Part shown: piece by piece, positions 53,346 through 57,959 of the stretch
Numbering within the stretch: the stretch's first letter is position 1
How the letters are laid out: the number at the start of each line of letters is the position of its first letter
Source: Chara braunii
Taxonomy: Eukaryota; Streptophyta; Charophyceae; Charales; Characeae
NCBI GenBank assembly: GCA_003427395.1
Contig: BFEA01000003.1
Coordinates: 7,662,782-7,720,740, forward strand
DNA: 57,959 bases
Direction: 5' to 3'
The notes under the pieces: model-generated
The model's input: only the letters and a program-made list of their open reading frames with translations
What the model was told of the DNA's origin: nothing
Databases searched by the model: none
Made by a program: the position numbers and the translations under genes

Positions 53346-55370
53346 GATGCACAACCAAAACTCAAGGCTACAAATGCATCAACACCGCATGCACACTCAA
53401 CACTGCGCAGCAGCAACATGCACAATAATAGCTGCAGTTAGCCTTCCAATCTTTAAGGTCGTCTCATCGGGTGTCAATCTTGCGGCAACCAAAAGTTTGC
53501 TACAACCCCCGTAGCTAGTTGCAGTGTGCTGAACAGAAACAACCTACATAGGGTCACCAACAACACAATAACTATGAGCAATGAGTGGTAAGTGTACTTA
53601 GTTCTTCTGACCCTCCCTCCTTCTAGTCCCCTCTCGTGCTCGCCCTTTCATGCTCTTTTTTTGTAATTTCACTCCCCAACCAATTGTATCCAACCTCTAT
53701 TGTGCCCATCTCCGAGCAAACAGCGGGGCGCGAGGGAGACAACGACCGACAAACAATTATGTAGAAGATCATGATTTCAAATGAGGTCCAGTATCGAGTG
53801 TTAGGGACAAATACGCGCGATCATAAATCCGGCCAGCGTAGTAAACCATGCCCATGCAAATAACATAAGGACGGAAAAAAAAAAAGCTCGCGAGGACGAG
53901 CTAGAGTACGTGGCCTACGTATCACGCTCCACGACTCACAAAAATAAAGGTGTTATACGAGAATGAATCTTTTGCTAGAACATGGGAAGATACACCATCA
54001 ACCTTATATTTTACTTTACTGTATCTATATAGTCGGGCCTCGCTCCCACATTTGGTCAATTTCCACCTTTGTTCGTCCCTATCCATTGTTCCGCTCTCCT
54101 TCATTCCGCTCACTTACCCATATGAGCAGAGGGAAGCAACGAGGAGCAACGCCAAAACTGCATTGGCGGCTACGAAGTTTAAGCCCAAAGGCAAGCTGCA
54201 TCAAAATTGCAACCACGACCAATAAAAATACGTTGATCTTCAGGGATGAACATGATGACCATGATTAAACACGAGCAATAGGAATTCAGGATGGCGTATG
54301 AGTAGATGAGCAGTATCAAGACAAACACGATCACCCCTATCACGATGACGACAGACGAGTAGCAGGAGCACGATCATGATAGCGACCATAAAGAAGAGCA
54401 CGGGCACGGGGCGAGCAATAGCGGCTTCGCCCCACTACTTGCCAAATATGAAAAATGAGAATGTATCCTCCGCTATAAAATGGAGAGATACATAGCTTCC
54501 TTTCATTTGTCGAAAGCGCTTTGCGCGGAGCCCATAGCATCGACAACGGCCAACCCAAAGCCCCATTCGCAAATCTGGCGCGCTCAATCCACTCGCAACG
54601 CTTCGAAACCCAAGTTAATATGTTCCCTCACTCAAATCCACTGGGAGATGAGTGAGATCTACCCTTTTTCTGCCCCTCGATGCTCGTTTTCACCATGCCC
54701 GCGCGCAGCCTCCGTTGCTCATGCCTCCCAAACGAGCCCTTTAGACGTGATTCCGGGTCCGTCATTCAACTCACATTGCTTAGAAACCCTGGATTCGTAT
54801 CTTTGCTTGCTCGATTCCATCAAGGAATGAGTGAGACATCCATTTATTGGCCCCGCCATATCCATTTTCCCTCCTCATCGTTGACCCCTCCGCCTCTCTT
54901 CGTCTTCCTCCTTGTACTCTCCCCTGTCGGTCCCTCGTCGTAGCGCGCATTCTCACAACTGCGCTATAAATTGTTCAACACTTTCATCTATCTTGAAGAA
55001 AATTGTGGAGGGAACCAACTACTAGATGCTTTGACTAGCCTTTCGCATCTATACCCAAGTCCGGCGAACACTTTCTACGTCAGTATCGTCGCCAGCCTCC
55101 ACTAGAGTTTCCTTTGGCCTTGCCTTGCTCAGGCATAACTCACAACCTTTCAGGCCCCAATGGGCTTGCTCACATTCATACCTCGCACAACAGATTGTGG
55201 GGTGGCGGACGATATATCGATAGTGGGCCCCCGCCACTCAAAAGTTTATTTTGCCTCGTGACCGGATCGCCTACCAGCTCGCATGCACTTTGACTCATCA
55301 GTTCACATTTCAAGATTGACGAGATAAAGGAACTATGTCAGTGTCCCGAATGCGCAGGAGCCCCAACCGG
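53346..55370. other. No recognisable gene; fragment of a dispersed element
   Basis: The stretch 54420-54484 resembles the left half of the inverted-repeat element at 10754 (CTTCGCCCCACTACTTGCC and CCAAATATGAAAAATGAGA). Short frames up to 116 codons have no domain. Confidence 0.4.
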
Positions 55371-55391
55371 CCCCCCCCCCCCCCCCCCCAC

Positions 55392-55428
<37 letters not shown>
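55371..55428. repeat. Poly-C followed by poly-A
   Basis: C at 55371-55389 and A at 55393-55428. The A run may be a retroposon tail. Confidence 0.95.
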
Positions 55429-55430
<2 letters not shown>

Positions 55431-55525
55431 CCCTTGTTCAGGGTCCTTGACTGGTGTGACAGCTTCCCACAGGGCTTTTATCTATTGCCCATTGCAAAAT
55501 CTCGCCAATGCAGCTCATGCCGGCC

Positions 55526-55591
55526 ACCTCACGTCCAACATAGATGGCGACGACCTCGACCTCACGTCCAACATAGATGGCAACGACCTCG
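55526..55591. repeat. 33-bp tandem duplication
   Basis: ACCTCACGTCCAACATAGAT followed by GGCGACGACCTCG occurs twice with a single difference. Confidence 0.93.
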
Positions 55592-55979
55592 AGATATCCT
55601 CGACCCTGGGCAATTCAGGATTGTAGCATTTCACTCATATGCTTTCATTGAGCTCAGGTCTGCAACGTATGAGGGGTATACCGACTGCATCGGGCCCATT
55701 TGTTTAGCAGCCAATCCCAGTACTGACACCGGTACCATGCCCCAAATGGGATTGGTAATGGGCTAAAAGGAGTGAAAAATAAAAATAAAATAATAAGAAA
55801 ACGACACTTAGTGGGAGGGGAAAATAGCTGGCACCCCCTTGGTCCTGTCAATCGGATCCGCTGTCGGGACCCGCGACAAAACCAAAAGGGGATAGCCCCG
55901 CCAGACCTTCAACTCCTCGGTTTAAGCTTCATCGCTCCATCGTCGTCAACCACTGGCCTCGACCGCCAAACCTGCCTGA

Positions 55980-56045
55980 TGAAAGTCCAACAGCGTAACC
56001 AATAGTACTAAGCCCAAGGTTGAGATTCAACCCTCGCTAATTTCT
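55980..56045 (+). mobile_element. tRNA-like sequence
   Basis: An A-box-like CAGCGTAACCAATAGTACT and a B-box-like TGAGATTCAACCC lie about 30 bases apart. The distance is shorter than in a normal tRNA and no complete cloverleaf can be drawn. It is a possible SINE head or decayed tRNA. Confidence 0.35.
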
Positions 56046-56722
56046 ATATGAACGGGTTTCACCCCGTATGCTGCCCCACTAACACACCCCAAGACCAGAT
56101 CTTGGCGTACCGCCTAGACTTGCGTCTACCTCTTCTTCACACATGTTGAGCGAAAGTCCTGGTCTTACTCACCGCCCGCCGTACGCGCCATCCATCACAC
56201 CAAGGTCGTGCTTTCACCACTTTAGTTATGAAAGTTCAACCTTTCTTTGGGCAAACCCCATTCGTGCATGCCTTTACCGAGGCTGCGAAAATCCTCTCTC
56301 CCACAGGCAACCCCTATGCGGTCCCCAAAGTCCCTTCATTTAAAACAAAGATAAGCACTTGAGAAATATTTGTGGCACCGGCGGTCAAGCCTGATGCCGA
56401 CCATAGGAATGCCGCCACCGAGCGCGCACACGCGCCACAAAACGACGTATCAATCAAAGGAAAAAAACACTTCGCCTTAATTCAATCAAAAGCAAATAAA
56501 GTTTACCGACAAATGTGCCGGTTTTGTAACGTCAACAAGAAAAATCACGCGCGCCTCAAAACTGCGCGCCCACGCATTCTCTATTTTTCCTTTGAACCCA
56601 CAGTGGGTCACAAATAGAAAACTGGCCGCAACTCACGTGGTGCACCCAATCCCGAATCCAAATTCATTTATGTCACTTATAAAAACCAAGGTGGATACCC
56701 ATGTAAGGGTATTAGCACAGAT

Positions 56723-56724
<2 letters not shown>

Positions 56725-56766
<42 letters not shown>
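56725..56766. repeat. (CT)n microsatellite
   Basis: An uninterrupted CT repeat of 21 units. Confidence 0.97.
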
Positions 56767-56771
<5 letters not shown>

Positions 56772-57959
56772 CATAAATTTTATGGTTCGGATTAATCCGT
56801 CATTGAGATTGATCTGTCTGAGTGAAGTTCTTATATATATTTGATAAAAAAAATAAAAAATCATGTTCCTATCCAACGTATATATAGTTTGGTTGACCTA
56901 CCTCTTTCCCAGGTATCGATTAAGAAGTGTTAGCGGAATTTCCAAGTTTCGAAATCGAATATTATATTATGAAATTTTTAGACGCAAGATATATTATGTG
57001 AAGTGGTTACATTGACGTAGATGATACATTCATGATAACTTTCTTTCCATGCCCCGTAGGATGCTGACCGCCAAATCTTAAGAATTTTACCAAGAGATTG
57101 AGTCAAAGTAGAACTTAGTCCTTATGATCTTATGAAAGGAAAAATAACATATCGTTGTCGGGACAAATACCTTGCTAGGGTATTTGCTGGGGATTTTCAA
57201 TGTCAGACGTTGTCCGACTTTTTTCGCGGAATTGAAGGACTTGATGAGACCGACGTTTGCCAAGAGTTCATTTAAAGTAGCCTATGACCGAGAGACTGAA
57301 TTTTTTCTGAACTTTAGTTCAGACGTTTGCGTCGACCGAAAGTAATGGCGGTAGTCGGCAGTTTCTAGCGAGCCGCAGAGAGGCGCGGATGTGGAAATAC
57401 TAAAATTAGACCTATTATACCTAAAATAATGACCGACGATTCAAGGCCTAATTAGACATAATAGAGTGGTCACGTGGGGTATGGGCCCCGACGTGGGAGG
57501 AATAGGAAACCTAATTTTTTATTATTTTTTTGGGCTGCGGGATTTGATTTTGCACCAAGAGCCGAGAAGCCGGCGGCGCGGCCTGCATGGTTGGGTGGCC
57601 GCTCAGGTTGTCTATAGGTAGTTGGCTACGAAAAGGGGGCAGGCAGAAGGGCTGCTCGTGATATACCAAGAGCAGCCGCTAGCCCAGTAGGTATCATACC
57701 AGACTTCCACCCTGCAGACACAAGAATCGAATCTGGAGCAGCCCTCTAGGTGAGGGCAGTTGGGTGCGATCGATTTCGGCCTTGCGATCTTCGAGATCGC
57801 GCGACTGAAATCAGTCGCGCCACGATTGACATGACCCTGTGCAAGGATGACACGCATAAGTCGTGAATCGGTCCAAAATGTTTTCCATTCTGCAGGGATT
57901 GAACTCGGGTCTGCCTTTCAGCAAACTCGTGGTTGGGGGGCCACGTGACGGTTGGGACC
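56767..57959. other. No recognisable gene; weak tRNA-like and hairpin sequence at the end
   Basis: AT-rich until about 57300. GGGCTGCTC at 57649-57657 pairs with GAGCAGCC at 57671-57678, and GGAGCAGCCC recurs at 57736-57745. An A-box-like TAGCCCAGTAGG is at about 57682 and a B-box-like GAGTTCAATCCCTGC is on the minus strand near 57900, so decayed tRNA-like elements may be cut by the window edge. Confidence 0.35.

Overview
The window looks like transposon-rich nuclear DNA of a streptophyte, possibly a charophyte alga. No taxon can be proved from the sequence alone. The evidence is: a Ty3/gypsy pol with an integrase chromodomain (chromovirus type); L1-like LINEs whose C-terminus carries the zf-RVT zinc-binding motif common in plant LINEs; plant-telomere-like CCCTAAA motifs inside an interstitial tandem repeat; a fragment that reads like plastid ribosomal protein S8; spliced exons of a plant-type WD40-bromodomain (BRWD/PHIP-like) protein; and a high density of microsatellites, poly(A)/poly(T) tracts and assembly gaps. 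There is no sign of bacterial operons, rRNA genes or CRISPR arrays.

Layout. 0-3.8 kb: a decayed minus-strand Ty3/gypsy element with a candidate LTR (43-854) and a broken pol (chromodomain, integrase, RNase H, RT) whose 5' end is lost. 4.8-7.4 kb: a degenerate TACTC/CTCTA satellite interrupted by a 96-bp rps8-like fragment. 8-18 kb: microsatellites, a small inverted-repeat element (MITE-like, four copies across the window), a tRNA-derived SINE, a dispersed poly(A)-ended retroposon family and telomere-like tandem repeats. 18-28.9 kb: two minus-strand LINE pseudogenes, one 5'-truncated (18.0-19.4 kb) and one nearly complete (20.7-28.5 kb) with ORF1, endonuclease, RT and zf-RVT. 28.9-29.9 kb: a 970-N gap followed by a suspicious 63-base poly-G.

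30-38 kb is a mosaic of repeats: an inverted LINE fragment, tandem 153-bp and 48-bp repeats, a 588-bp foldback palindrome with 242-bp arms, two copies of a 0.4-kb repeat, and two SINE-type elements. 38.4-39.1 kb holds the only host gene I can identify, the last two exons of a BRWD-like bromodomain protein on the plus strand. 42.4-43.0 kb is a LINE endonuclease fragment truncated at its 3' side. 45.4-53.3 kb is unusual: a 174-bp tandem duplication, ten copies of a short conserved motif separated by variable spacers, and two diverged 2.4-kb direct repeats that each contain about 125-bp tandem units. The remainder to 58 kb is low-information sequence with a few tRNA-like and microsatellite features.

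The mobile elements are all damaged and do not form a working system. The most interesting items are the spaced-motif array at 46.5-47.3 kb with the adjoining 2.4-kb repeats, the 111-bp inverted-repeat family, the foldback element, the plastid-like fragment in the satellite and the atypical bromodomain.
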